From JBMNPT01 sp050943735 (GTDB taxonomy: Bacteria > Bacillota > Clostridia > Oscillospirales > RGIG577), in assembly GCA_050943735.1 (NCBI GenBank), contig JBMNPT010000001.1:1-64000 (forward strand): a stretch of DNA of 64,000 nt, written 5' to 3'. The position numbers were made by a program, and so were the translations under genes. The notes under the pieces are model-generated. The model was given only the letters and a program-made list of their open reading frames with translations. It was not told the DNA's origin and did not search any database. Shown here in pieces: positions 9,243-17,664 of the stretch (the stretch's first letter is position 1; every line of letters begins with the position of its first letter).

Positions 9243-9719
9243 TCATTTCTCCAAATACCCTTTGCTCTTGCCGCTGATCTCCTGAATTTCAATGCAGCAG
9301 ATGCCGGTGCGGGGCAGGGAAGCCTCGATGGCTTTTGGCGCGTTGGCCATGTTCTCAGCGGCGAATTTCCGGCAGATCTCCAAAAGCGCCTCCACCTTTT
9401 CCTCCCTTTCTTCCACCATGCGGGCCCGGCCAAATACCACAGCGCTTTCAAAAAAGGTGGTAAAATTCTGAGGCTGCAGCTGGGTGCGTCCTACACAGGT
9501 AAAGCACACCCGAGGCTGGCGGAGCAGATTTTCCAGTTTATGTCCCTCGGGGGCGCAGTGGAAGTAAATCCGCTCTCCCATCAGCACCGGTGACACTGGA
9601 ACGCAATAGGGGGTTCCATCCTCATTTACAGTGGCCAACATTCCGTATTCGCAATTTTTCAGCACTTCCAGCGCCCGCTGCCGAGACAACTGCCGTTCTT
9701 TTCTTCTCATTTCTCTCAT
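9243..9719 (-). CDS. NimA-like pyridoxamine-phosphate-oxidase-fold flavoprotein
   Basis: 158 residues with a split-barrel FMN-binding fold of the pyridoxamine 5'-phosphate oxidase superfamily. The opening MREMRRKERQL, then CEYGMLATVNEDGTPYCVPVSP, IYFHCAPEGHKLENL and VCFTCVGRTQ follow the NimA/5-nitroimidazole-reductase-like group common in gut anaerobes. AAGGAGG 7 nt before ATG 9719 fixes the start; the frame extends upstream to 9860 without a better site. Reduction of nitroaromatic compounds is possible by family membership, but most chromosomal copies have no proven resistance role. Confidence 0.8.
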   Translation of the reverse strand: MREMRRKERQLSRQRALEVLKNCEYGMLATVNEDGTPYCVPVSPVLMGERIYFHCAPEGHKLENLLRQPRVCFTCVGRTQLQPQNFTTFFESAVVFGRARMVEEREEKVEALLEICRKFAAENMANAPKAIEASLPRTGICCIEIQEISGKSKGYLEK

Positions 9720-9789
9720 ATACAATCCTCCTTTTTGTCTGTACAACAAAGAGAGCGGACCCGATGGTCCGCTCCCCATTTCCTTTTGA

Positions 9790-11391
9790 TTACAGCCAAT
9801 AATACAGCCGCAGGATGGTGACAATGGCCTGCTGCCGGGTGTATGGCTCCAAAGGACCAAACTGGCTGTCGGTCATGCCGGTCATAATTCCGGCGGCCAC
9901 CACCTGCTCGACACCGGCCTGTGCCCAAGAGGCAATTTCTCCCGCGTCCTCATAGGCAGTCAATTCGGCCTGCTCTTCTGGCTCTCCCAGCAATTTCATG
10001 GTATTGGCCAGCATCACCGCCGCTTCCTGCCGAGTGATGCTTCCCTGGGGATCGAATACTCCCTCTCCGCGGCCACTGGCAATGCCCAGGGCGCTGATCC
10101 AGCGCACTTCAGCCGATGCTGTATCCCGATAGGTGACAGGCTGAAGTCCCAACTGCTCCCCATAGGTTTCAATGCCCATGGCCAACTGCCGTTCCAGCAT
10201 AGAAGCCAGCAACTCACAGAATTCCTGCCGGGTGATATTCCGCCGGTACTCGCTCTGCAACTGCCGGGGTACCAACCCCTGTTCTATCGCTTTCTGAATG
10301 TCCGCGGCGGCCCAGCTGTCAGGGGTGCTGAATTGCTGCACCACTGCCGCAGGTTGCACCAGATATACCGCAGACCCCTTTTGAGCCAGCGCTCTTCCTT
10401 CCACCAAAGCCACGCCGTCTGAATAGATCAGATCAGACACCTGTCCTTCTGCGCTGAGATATGCCATTTTCCCATTCTTTTCTACCAATGCGTACCCATT
10501 CTGGAAGGAACCGCCCTTGTCATATTCACTGATGTTCAGCACCAGCTGGCCTGTACGGTCTATATATCCCCGCAAACCCGCGGCACTGTTTTCCACATAG
10601 GCCAATCCATCACTGAAATTCAGTGACTGGGTGGAATAGATGGCAGGAATCACCTCCCGGCCGGTGGTGTCGATGTATCCCACCTTGCCGTCCCGCTGGA
10701 ACTTGGCCATGCCGTCGCTGAAGGGGAACATCTGCTGGCATTGCAGCGAAAACAGCCGCTGCCCAGTCACAGAGAGCCCATAATACACACCATCCAGCTG
10801 GCCCAACGCCACGCCGTCCTCTCCATAGGGCAGTACGCTGTCATAGACACAGGCAACCACTTCCCGGCCATTTGCATCGATGAATCCCTGCCGGCCGTCC
10901 CGTTCCACCGGGGCCAGCCCCTGGCTGAAATCACCCACATAGGCGTACTGACTCACATCCAGTACCGTATCGCCTACCCGGTTGATGAAATACTTTCCTC
11001 CGCCCTGCTGCACATAGGCCATACCTTCCTGAAAAGACCGGGCATATTCATACTGATAGGGCAAAAACAGCTGGCCATCCTGATAGATAAAGCCATAGAA
11101 CCCTGAAAAATCCTTTACAGCCGCCACGCCTTCGGAGAAATCATCCGCCGCGGCGTACATGCAGGGAATGACTTCCCGGCCGGTGCTGTCCACAAAGCCA
11201 TAGTTGTCCACCAGACGTTTGTTGTCCACCACCCGGGCCATGCCCTCCTGAAAACTGTAATAATTGAAATATTCCCGCGGCAACTTGGTTTCCTGCATCA
11301 GCAGGCCTTCTTCCAGCGCACCTGTCACGCTGGTCAGCCCCAGCGCAGTGACCAATGCCACCGCCGTCACCCAGCTCCATACTCGTTTCAT
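9790..11391 (-). CDS. Secreted WG-repeat protein with C-terminal SLH domains
   Basis: A 533-residue exported protein. The signal peptide (residues 1-26, MKRVWSWVTAVALVTALGLT) is followed by roughly eight WG-type repeats of about 40 residues (30-360), recognisable as alternating 'EGMARV.D..GK.GFID..GREV..' blocks such as GRQGFIDANGREVVACVY. The last 170 residues hold S-layer-homology units (ITRQEFCELLASML, SITRQEAAVMLANTM, YTRQQAIVTILRLYY), which anchor proteins to secondary cell-wall polymer. The start at ATG 11391 has a GAGGA site and gives a clean signal peptide; a longer frame to 11475 does not. Function is unknown; a surface-attached structural or binding role is inferred. Confidence 0.85.
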   Translation of the reverse strand: MKRVWSWVTAVALVTALGLTSVTGALEEGLLMQETKLPREYFNYYSFQEGMARVVDNKRLVDNYGFVDSTGREVIPCMYAAADDFSEGVAAVKDFSGFYGFIYQDGQLFLPYQYEYARSFQEGMAYVQQGGGKYFINRVGDTVLDVSQYAYVGDFSQGLAPVERDGRQGFIDANGREVVACVYDSVLPYGEDGVALGQLDGVYYGLSVTGQRLFSLQCQQMFPFSDGMAKFQRDGKVGYIDTTGREVIPAIYSTQSLNFSDGLAYVENSAAGLRGYIDRTGQLVLNISEYDKGGSFQNGYALVEKNGKMAYLSAEGQVSDLIYSDGVALVEGRALAQKGSAVYLVQPAAVVQQFSTPDSWAAADIQKAIEQGLVPRQLQSEYRRNITRQEFCELLASMLERQLAMGIETYGEQLGLQPVTYRDTASAEVRWISALGIASGRGEGVFDPQGSITRQEAAVMLANTMKLLGEPEEQAELTAYEDAGEIASWAQAGVEQVVAAGIMTGMTDSQFGPLEPYTRQQAIVTILRLYYWL

Positions 11392-11516
11392 TGTTTTATC
11401 CTCGCCCATTGCCGGCACAGCCGGTCTGTTTTTTTCTCGTACCTTCATTATAAAAGGCGGCTGGGCTGGCCGCAAGCAAAGAGCAAGATTTGTAACGCAA
11501 CTGTAATTTTATCGGT

Positions 11517-12155
11517 TTACAATCGTTCCCGAACCATCTCCAGGAATTCCTCCCACCGATCTTCTCCCCGAATGGTTTCCGGACAATTTTTCCCTGAAAA
11601 ATCATGATGCTGTTTCACATCTTCCAGTTTGAGATCATAGGCCCGCAGCAGCTCCGCTGTCAATACCGCAGCATTACACAGGGTCTGTTCAAAATCTCCG
11701 TCGGGATTGACACACAGCTCTACACCAATCCCATGGAGATTTCCGTCCCCGTCACTGCCGTCCCCGGCATGCCATGCCACTTCGTCATCGGGAATGTGGT
11801 GGAAAATGGCATGGTCATCCACCGTATAATGCCAGGATGTAGTGCCACCTGTTCCACTTTGTAAAAACACACTATGGTTGGCAGCATCCGCTCCTTCTGT
11901 GGGGTTGCCTGTTTCATGAATCACCACATACCGGATTTCCCTTTTTTCCCCGGGCCGGCCCGGACTTCCCTCCGGCACCCACTGAGTCTGAATGGCAATG
12001 TCAGCCGCCTTTTCCAAACGGGCATCGCGGCTGGCCCCCCGACCGTTGAGCAGTACAAAACAACCCGCCAGCACCGCCAGCGCCAGCAACAACATCCCCC
12101 AATCGCTCAATTTCCATACCCGGCGCCGCTTGTGCGGAATTTTGCGTACTGCCAT
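11517..12155 (-). CDS. N-acetylmuramoyl-L-alanine amidase (Amidase_2), membrane-anchored
   Basis: 212 residues: a basic N-terminus, a signal anchor (about 18-37, GMLLLALAVLAGCFVLLNG) and an Amidase_2/PGRP domain. The zinc ligands expected for T7-lysozyme-type enzymes are visible: His in VVIHETGN, His in QHHDFSGKNC, and the Cys of NCPETI; SWHYTVDD supplies the conserved aromatic/histidine segment. It should cleave the bond between MurNAc and L-alanine in peptidoglycan. I start at ATG 12155 (MAVRKIPHKRRR) downstream of GAAGG; an upstream in-frame start at 12278 would add about 40 residues with no site. It stands alone between the WG/SLH protein and the divergent DUF4358 lipoprotein. Confidence 0.88.
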   Translation of the reverse strand: MAVRKIPHKRRRVWKLSDWGMLLLALAVLAGCFVLLNGRGASRDARLEKAADIAIQTQWVPEGSPGRPGEKREIRYVVIHETGNPTEGADAANHSVFLQSGTGGTTSWHYTVDDHAIFHHIPDDEVAWHAGDGSDGDGNLHGIGVELCVNPDGDFEQTLCNAAVLTAELLRAYDLKLEDVKQHHDFSGKNCPETIRGEDRWEEFLEMVRERL

Positions 12156-12331
12156 ATTCCATGCCTTCTTTCCTTCAACTGTATGATTATAACTAATACA
12201 GTTATACCACTTTTTCTTGCTCATTGTCAAATGTCCAAAAAAATTTCGCCGAAAGATGGAACTTTTCCGAAGATCCATCCGTCTGATATAGTGAATTCAA
12301 GTTCAACTACCATCACAAGGAGGAAACCCCT

Positions 12332-13126
12332 ATGTTGTATACCAAAAAATTACTGGCCGTATTATTGGCCCTCACTCTGCTGGTTTCGGCTTCTCTCACC
12401 GCCTGTGGCGGCAAGGATGAAGACGCTGAGACTTCTACCAGCGTTTCTGACTCGCTGACCACCCCTTCGGATGATCCCGCCGAGGAATCGGAAGAGGCAG
12501 ACCCCTCTGACTCTGAAGAGGAAGCCGATCCCTCCACCTCCCAGCCGGAATCTTCCGATCAACCGGAGGAGAGCGTTTCTCCCTCCAAGGAGCCCAGCAC
12601 TTCGGCCAAGCCCAGCGCAAAGCCCAGCACTTCGGCCAAACCCAGTGTAAAACCCAGTCAGCCCGCACCTTCTCCTTCGCCTTCTCCCTCCCCCTCGCCC
12701 GCACCCAGCCAGCCGGCTCCCTCTGAGCCCCAGGCTCCTGCAGGTCCCACCAGTGCGGACATCATGGCCAAGGTGGATGCCAGCTATGAAATGCCCATGC
12801 CCCAGCTGTTGGATGACAGCTCTCTGAGTTCCATCTACGGCTTGGATCTTTCCCTGGTGGAAGATCACTGCGTGAAAGTGCCCATGATGAATGTAAAGGC
12901 CAATGAAATCGCCATCATCCGGGTGAAAAACGCCTCTGATGTGGCCACTGTAAAGAGCGTGCTGGAATCCCGCAAGGCCACCATTGTCAAGCAATTTGAG
13001 CAATATCTGCAGGACCAGCTGGACATCGCCAAAAACGGCATCATCGGCAGCAGCGGTAACTATGTATACATGGTGATTCACGAAGACGCTTCCGCCATTG
13101 TGGACATCATCAAGGCCAATGCCTGA
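12332..13126 (+). CDS. DUF4358 lipoprotein with low-complexity Ser/Pro linker
   Basis: 264 residues. A lipoprotein signal peptide ends in the lipobox LTAC (Cys25). Residues 30-150 form a long acidic-then-Ser/Pro/Lys linker with imperfect KPSTSAKPSAKPS units and a PSPSPSPSPSP stretch, typical of wall-spanning tethers. The folded part (about 155-264) matches my memory of DUF4358, a domain common in Clostridia lipoproteins (DIMAKVDASYEMPMPQ, ARVKNA-type strand, a CAYD-like loop absent). AAGGAGG precedes ATG 12332. Function unknown. The linker resembles the tail of the LCP protein at 17665-19092, suggesting a similar way of spanning the wall. Confidence 0.8.
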   Translation: MLYTKKLLAVLLALTLLVSASLTACGGKDEDAETSTSVSDSLTTPSDDPAEESEEADPSDSEEEADPSTSQPESSDQPEESVSPSKEPSTSAKPSAKPSTSAKPSVKPSQPAPSPSPSPSPSPAPSQPAPSEPQAPAGPTSADIMAKVDASYEMPMPQLLDDSSLSSIYGLDLSLVEDHCVKVPMMNVKANEIAIIRVKNASDVATVKSVLESRKATIVKQFEQYLQDQLDIAKNGIIGSSGNYVYMVIHEDASAIVDIIKANA

Positions 13127-13162
13127 CGAGCCCCCCTCGTTTTGATTCCATGGCAGCCATGG

Positions 13163-13200
13163 AAAAAGCCCCGAGGCTTTTGCCCCGGGGCTTTTTTGCG
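13163..13200. terminator. Bidirectional terminator
   Basis: Stem AAGCCCCGAGGC with GCCCCGGGGCTT around a TTTT loop, with A and T tracts on both sides, lying between the convergent DUF4358 gene and the MurE-ArgB fusion. Confidence 0.85.
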
Positions 13201-13207
13201 TCCTTTT

Positions 13208-15577
13208 TCACTTGACAATGGTAGTTCCATGGCGGTTTTGCCCGATACCCTCCAGCAACAGACAATGTTCCACCCGGCCGTCCAGCACCACCACTTTGCC
13301 CACGCCGGAGCGCAGGGCCCGCACACAGTTGCGCAGTTTGGGGATCATGCCGCCGGCGGCAAATCCGCCGCTGATCAGCTCCTCCGCCCGAGCTGCGTCC
13401 ATTTCCCGAATGAGGGTGCTCTCATTGCTTCCGTCCACCAGTACGCCTTCCACATCGGTAAGGAAGATCAACTTGTCCACCTGCATGGCCTGGGCGATGG
13501 CATAGGCGGCGTCGTCCGCATTGATGTTGTAGGTGGTACCTTGTCCGTCCTGTCCCACCGGGGACACCACTGGCAGATACCCCGCCTCCAGCAGCGTAAT
13601 GAGCAGCCGCGGCTCCACCTGGCGAATCTCGCCCACCTGACCCAGATTGTGGCCCTCCACTCGCTTGGGAGAGGCAGTGAGCAGAGCGGCGTCCTTGCCG
13701 CTGACGCCCACTGCCTGTACGCCCAAATCGCACAGCTTGTGGGCAATGCTCTTGTTCACATGAGCCGAGAGTACCATTTCGGCCACCTCCATGGTGGCGC
13801 TGTCGGTGACCCGGTAGCCCCCTTCAAAATGGGGCTCGATGCCCACTTTGGTAAGCCAGCGGCTGATCTCCTTGCCGCCGCCGTGCACCAGAATCACCCG
13901 GGCACCCACCATTTGCAGCGCCGCAATGTCCTGCAGGGCGCTCTCCACATACCGGGGGTCCTCCATGGCGCTGCCGCCGTACTTGATGAGGATGGTCTGG
14001 CCGCTGCACCGCTTGAGATGGGGCAAAATATCCATAAACGCGCGGATTTTATCTCCGCCGTCCAGATTGTGCACATGGTCATACTGCTCCAGATAGCGCA
14101 GGGTGTACTCTACATCGGAAGGGCAGTCAATGTAGCGGGTACCCCGTTTTTGCCGGGTCTCACCCCCCTTACCGGTGATGAGAATGACGGTGGGACGTTC
14201 CACGCCCATGATGGCGGCCTCTATGGCCTCTCCCCGGTCGGGCTCAATGGAATAGTCACAGCCCTGGGCTTTCACATAGCCGGCAATCTCCCGGCAAATG
14301 TCCAGCACCGGCTCTTCCCCGGGGTCCTCCTCGGTGATGATCACCTTGGTGGAATACTGACCGGAGATTTCACCCAAATCCCGCCGGCGATCCAGCGCCT
14401 TGTACCCGGGACAGCCAAACACCGTCACGATGTCCCGGCCCGGATACTCCTCGGCCACCGACTGGAACAGCTTTTCAAAGCTGAGCCGGTTGTGGGCGTA
14501 GTCCACAATCACCGTCACCCGTTCGTCGGCGTTGCGGTACACCTCCATGCGGCCGCTCACCCGGGCTTTCATCAGACCCATGTAGATGTACCGCTCTGGG
14601 ATATGCAGCGCCTCACAGATGGCAATGGCAGCCAGGGCGTTTTGTACGTTGAACAGTCCGGGCATGGTGAGCCGGAATTCCCGGTCATACCGCTCGGTGC
14701 GGGCGCGGAACAAAATGTCGTTGCCCTCCTTGCGCACCTGATACCCATAGACATCCGCCTGGGGAGTGTCCACGCCAAAGGTAATCACCTGAGGGCACTG
14801 ACGGGCCGCTTCCAAAATCCGCTGGGCATGCTCGCTGTTCAGATTAACGCACCCCACCCGGCACTGAGAAAAAATCTTCAACTTGGACTGGAAGTAGTCC
14901 TCAAAATCCGCGTGTTCAATGGCGCTGATGTGATCCAGGCCAATGTTGAGAAAGGCTGCCACATCAAAGGTGACACCCAGCACCCGGTCATATTTGAGGG
15001 CCTGGCTGGACACTTCCATTTCCATGTATTCCATGCCGCTGCCCACTGCGTTGGCAAAGTGACGGTGCAGGTCGATGGATTCAGGAGTGGTGATGTGGGA
15101 CTCAAAATTCTGCACGCCGTCAAAGGTGTCAATGGAGGAAATCACCCCGCTGAGAGGCTTGCCCTTTCCCTTGAGGTACTCGTCCAGAATGTATTTGACA
15201 AAATAGGTGGTGGTGGATTTGCCCTTGGTGCCGGTGATGCCCACCAGCTGCAATTTTTTCCACACCTGCCCGTGGAAAAAGTCCGCCAGCAGCGCCATGG
15301 CCCGGCGTACATCCTTCACCAGCAGACAGGGAGCCTCCACTCCCTCATAGGGCTTTTCCGCCACATAACACAGAGCTCCGGCAGCCAGAGCGTCCCGCAG
15401 AAACTGCTCCCGGAAATGGGCTCCTTTGCACAAAAACAGCGTGCCGGGAATCACATCCTGGGAATTGCAGGAAAAATGAAGCACCGGCCGGTCCTCCACG
15501 CCCTCCACCTGACAGGCAGTGAGCAGGCCGTCGCCCGCCAGCAGCTGTACATACTCCCGCAGGGTATGGTTTTCCAT
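13208..15577 (-). CDS. MurE-like Mur ligase fused to N-acetylglutamate kinase (ArgB)
   Basis: One uninterrupted 789-residue frame holding two complete enzymes. Residues 1-508 are a MurE-type ligase: ATP loop GITGTKGKSTTT (about 113-124), MEVSSQALKYDRV, and SKLKIF containing the usual carbamylated-lysine position. The third-residue specificity motif reads T-E-E-D-P-G, where meso-diaminopimelate enzymes have DNPR, so the substrate is probably not meso-DAP. Residues 509-789 are a full ArgB with KYGGSAM, HGGGKEI, YRVTDSATMEV, GKDAALL and NINADDAAYAIA. ArgB phosphorylates N-acetylglutamate on the way to ornithine and arginine. It lies 2 nt after the racemase, as the last gene of a three-gene operon. 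See findings. Confidence 0.88.
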   Translation of the reverse strand: MENHTLREYVQLLAGDGLLTACQVEGVEDRPVLHFSCNSQDVIPGTLFLCKGAHFREQFLRDALAAGALCYVAEKPYEGVEAPCLLVKDVRRAMALLADFFHGQVWKKLQLVGITGTKGKSTTTYFVKYILDEYLKGKGKPLSGVISSIDTFDGVQNFESHITTPESIDLHRHFANAVGSGMEYMEMEVSSQALKYDRVLGVTFDVAAFLNIGLDHISAIEHADFEDYFQSKLKIFSQCRVGCVNLNSEHAQRILEAARQCPQVITFGVDTPQADVYGYQVRKEGNDILFRARTERYDREFRLTMPGLFNVQNALAAIAICEALHIPERYIYMGLMKARVSGRMEVYRNADERVTVIVDYAHNRLSFEKLFQSVAEEYPGRDIVTVFGCPGYKALDRRRDLGEISGQYSTKVIITEEDPGEEPVLDICREIAGYVKAQGCDYSIEPDRGEAIEAAIMGVERPTVILITGKGGETRQKRGTRYIDCPSDVEYTLRYLEQYDHVHNLDGGDKIRAFMDILPHLKRCSGQTILIKYGGSAMEDPRYVESALQDIAALQMVGARVILVHGGGKEISRWLTKVGIEPHFEGGYRVTDSATMEVAEMVLSAHVNKSIAHKLCDLGVQAVGVSGKDAALLTASPKRVEGHNLGQVGEIRQVEPRLLITLLEAGYLPVVSPVGQDGQGTTYNINADDAAYAIAQAMQVDKLIFLTDVEGVLVDGSNESTLIREMDAARAEELISGGFAAGGMIPKLRNCVRALRSGVGKVVVLDGRVEHCLLLEGIGQNRHGTTIVK

Positions 15578-15579
15578 GG

Positions 15580-16293
15580 TCAGTCCTCCCTTCCTTCACA
15601 AAACGCCACGCACCGATCCACCAGTACATCCATGGCGTCGATGTAAAAATTGCTCAGCCGGTGCTGTTCCTTAAAACAGGACAGCTCGGTACAGGCCAGA
15701 ATGGCCGCCTCGCATCCCGCCGCCTTCAGCTCCCGGTCAATGCGCACAAAGGTGGCGTAACTGCCCAACTTGCCCTGTTTGATTTCCTTATAAATGATGT
15801 CCATCACCAGCTGCTGGGTCTGAGGGGTAGGCGTGTAACACTGGATGCCGAATTTTTCGCACTCCCGCTGGTACACCCCGGTACGCACTGTTCCGTCGGT
15901 GGCCAGCACCGCCAGCCGGCGGATGCCCTTGTTGTGAAACGCCACATACTCCACCGTCTCCCGCACCATATTGATGAGGGGAATCCCTATGCTCTTCTGC
16001 AGCCGGTCTGCAAAATAGTGAGAAGTATTGCAAGGGATGGCAATGGCCTGACACCCCGCCCGTTCCAGCATTTGGGCATCCTGCTCCAACAGGGCAAACA
16101 CCTCATCCTCCCGGCCGGACAGAATGCAGGCGGTGCGGTCGGGCATGGTGGTGTGATTGTAGATGAGCATGGGGATGTGCTCCTGGTCGCAGGAGGCGTC
16201 GGTTTTGTCCAGCACTCCCTGCATGAATAGCTGGGTGGCCTGGGGACCCATTCCGCCGATCACACCCAGCATCTTTTTGGCTTTTGCTTCCAT
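15580..16293 (-). CDS. Aspartate/glutamate racemase family protein
   Basis: 237 residues, the usual length for a cofactor-independent amino-acid racemase. The two catalytic cysteines are clear in AIPCNTSHYF and ILACTELSCF, and the N-terminal GVIGGMGPQAT is the aspartate-racemase signature. It should interconvert L- and D-aspartate (possibly glutamate). The start ATG 16293 overlaps the stop of the ATP-grasp gene (TGATG) after GGGGGCAAGG, so translation is coupled; a TTG one codon earlier is the only alternative. Its place between a D-aspartate-ligase-type enzyme and a MurE-type ligase suggests it supplies D-Asp for cell-wall peptides. Confidence 0.85.
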   Translation of the reverse strand: MEAKAKKMLGVIGGMGPQATQLFMQGVLDKTDASCDQEHIPMLIYNHTTMPDRTACILSGREDEVFALLEQDAQMLERAGCQAIAIPCNTSHYFADRLQKSIGIPLINMVRETVEYVAFHNKGIRRLAVLATDGTVRTGVYQRECEKFGIQCYTPTPQTQQLVMDIIYKEIKQGKLGSYATFVRIDRELKAAGCEAAILACTELSCFKEQHRLSNFYIDAMDVLVDRCVAFCEGRED

Positions 16294-17513
16294 CAATCCT
16301 TGCCCCCTACATACTTGCGGTACTTGTACACATGGCCCAACTGGCCTTTCAGCAGCGTCAGCCGCCGCCGCAGAGAACGATCCTTGTCATAATCCAGGGA
16401 ATTGCTCACCCGGCCCTCTCGGATCAGCCGGCGCATCTGCTCCTTGTACTGTTTGGGGTGAATGTATCCAAACATCACGCTGCGGGGCACCACGCTCCAC
16501 AGATATTCCTCCCGGGCGATGTGGAAGGGCAGATCCTGCTGCAAAATCCGGTCCCGCACCACATACTGGGCAATGTTGTTGCCGCTGCCGGTGACATAAT
16601 AATTGCTGCGCCCCTGCCGTACATTGATTTCAAATACCTTGAATTTCCCATCCCGCTGGTCAAATTTGATGTCAAAGTTGGAAAATCCCACAAACCCAAT
16701 GTCCTCCAAAAAGGCCTTGATTTTTTCACACAGGGCTTCGTTCACCTCATTGATGATCACCGCGTGATTGCCAATGCCATGAGGGGTGTGCTCCTCCAGC
16801 AGCACATGGCCCAATGCCATCAGCTTCACCTTGCCATGACGGTCGGAGTAATTGGTTAACACCCGCATGTAGGTGTCATCCCCGGGCAAAAAATCCTGGA
16901 GAATCATGGTGTCGTGATACCCGGCGTCATAGATTTCCTTCAGGGTCTGTTCCAGCTCTTCCCGGGTATCCAGCTTGTACACCTTTTTCTGGGTGGGGAA
17001 GGGGTATTCCCAATACATCACGCTGTTGGCGGGTTTGCAGATATAGGGCGGATCAAAGGGCAAGGTGAAATCATTCCCCATCTCCCGGTGGTAAATAAAG
17101 GTGGTGGGATAATCGATTCCATATTTGTCGCACATCTCATAGAACCGCTGTTTGTGAATGAGAGTGCTCATCAGTTCACCGTTGATGTAGGGCGCCACCA
17201 CATTTTCGGGGTATTGTCCCAGGAAATGAGCGCACAGATCCACGTAGCTGTCGCCGCAGCCCAGCAGAATCACCTTTTCCTGGAGGTGGGCCTGGGCAAA
17301 CTCTCTCACATGGGTGATAAAATTGTCCGGATCGTCGTTTTTCTCGCACACATGATAGTCGATGATGGCACTGCGATAGCAGGGACCGGTGGGGTATTTG
17401 CCCCACACGGTGCTGCGTACGCCATAGGCCTGATGAAAAGCCCGCGCCACACTGTATACATTGATATCGCCGCCAAAGAGCAGGGGCACAAAGCCCGGTC
17501 GATTTTCTTTCAT
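16293..17513 (-). CDS. ATP-grasp ligase of the D-aspartate ligase type
   Basis: A 406-residue ATP-grasp enzyme. The N-terminus (FVPLLFGGDINVYSVARAFHQAYG) closely resembles what I recall of the Enterococcus faecium D-aspartate ligase Asl, which adds D-Asp to the lysine side chain of the UDP-MurNAc pentapeptide. Further landmarks are CKPANSVMYWEY (about 140-150), ILQDFLPGDDTYMRV, GFVGFSNFDIKFD and the metal-binding KVFEINVRQGRSNYY. AAAGGAA precedes ATG 17513. It is first in an operon with the aspartate racemase and MurE-ArgB, as asl and racemase are neighbours in enterococci. A different carboxylate-amine ligase activity remains possible. Confidence 0.82.
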   Translation of the reverse strand: MKENRPGFVPLLFGGDINVYSVARAFHQAYGVRSTVWGKYPTGPCYRSAIIDYHVCEKNDDPDNFITHVREFAQAHLQEKVILLGCGDSYVDLCAHFLGQYPENVVAPYINGELMSTLIHKQRFYEMCDKYGIDYPTTFIYHREMGNDFTLPFDPPYICKPANSVMYWEYPFPTQKKVYKLDTREELEQTLKEIYDAGYHDTMILQDFLPGDDTYMRVLTNYSDRHGKVKLMALGHVLLEEHTPHGIGNHAVIINEVNEALCEKIKAFLEDIGFVGFSNFDIKFDQRDGKFKVFEINVRQGRSNYYVTGSGNNIAQYVVRDRILQQDLPFHIAREEYLWSVVPRSVMFGYIHPKQYKEQMRRLIREGRVSNSLDYDKDRSLRRRLTLLKGQLGHVYKYRKYVGGKD

Positions 17514-17567
17514 AACTCGTTCCTTTCTTTCCGGCAGGATTTTCCTCCCGCAGGCATGTCTGATTCC

Positions 17568-17595
17568 ATTATAGCCCCCTCGAGGGGATTGTCAA
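17568..17595 (-). promoter_or_regulatory. Sigma-A promoter of the ATP-grasp/racemase/murE-argB operon
   Basis: -35 TTGACA (17590-17595), 16-nt spacer, -10 TATAAT (17568-17573), both perfect consensus, 55 nt before the first start codon. Confidence 0.85.
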
Positions 17596-17622
17596 GGAAG
17601 GCATTGCGGCATGAGTTCCGCA

Positions 17623-17654
17623 CAAAAAACCGGCGGACCGGAGGGTCCGCCGGT
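17623..17654 (-). terminator. Terminator of the LCP gene
   Basis: Perfect 11-bp stem ACCGGCGGACC/GGTCCGCCGGT with a 4-nt loop, then a T6 tract on the minus strand. It separates the LCP transcript from the downstream promoter of the racemase operon. Confidence 0.9.
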
Positions 17655-17664
17655 GGAAATCCGG

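Noticed and set aside
13142..15646. 834-residue open frame on the plus strand
   Set aside because: It is antisense to the MurE-ArgB fusion, with no ribosome site or recognisable domain; a shadow of GC-rich codon use.
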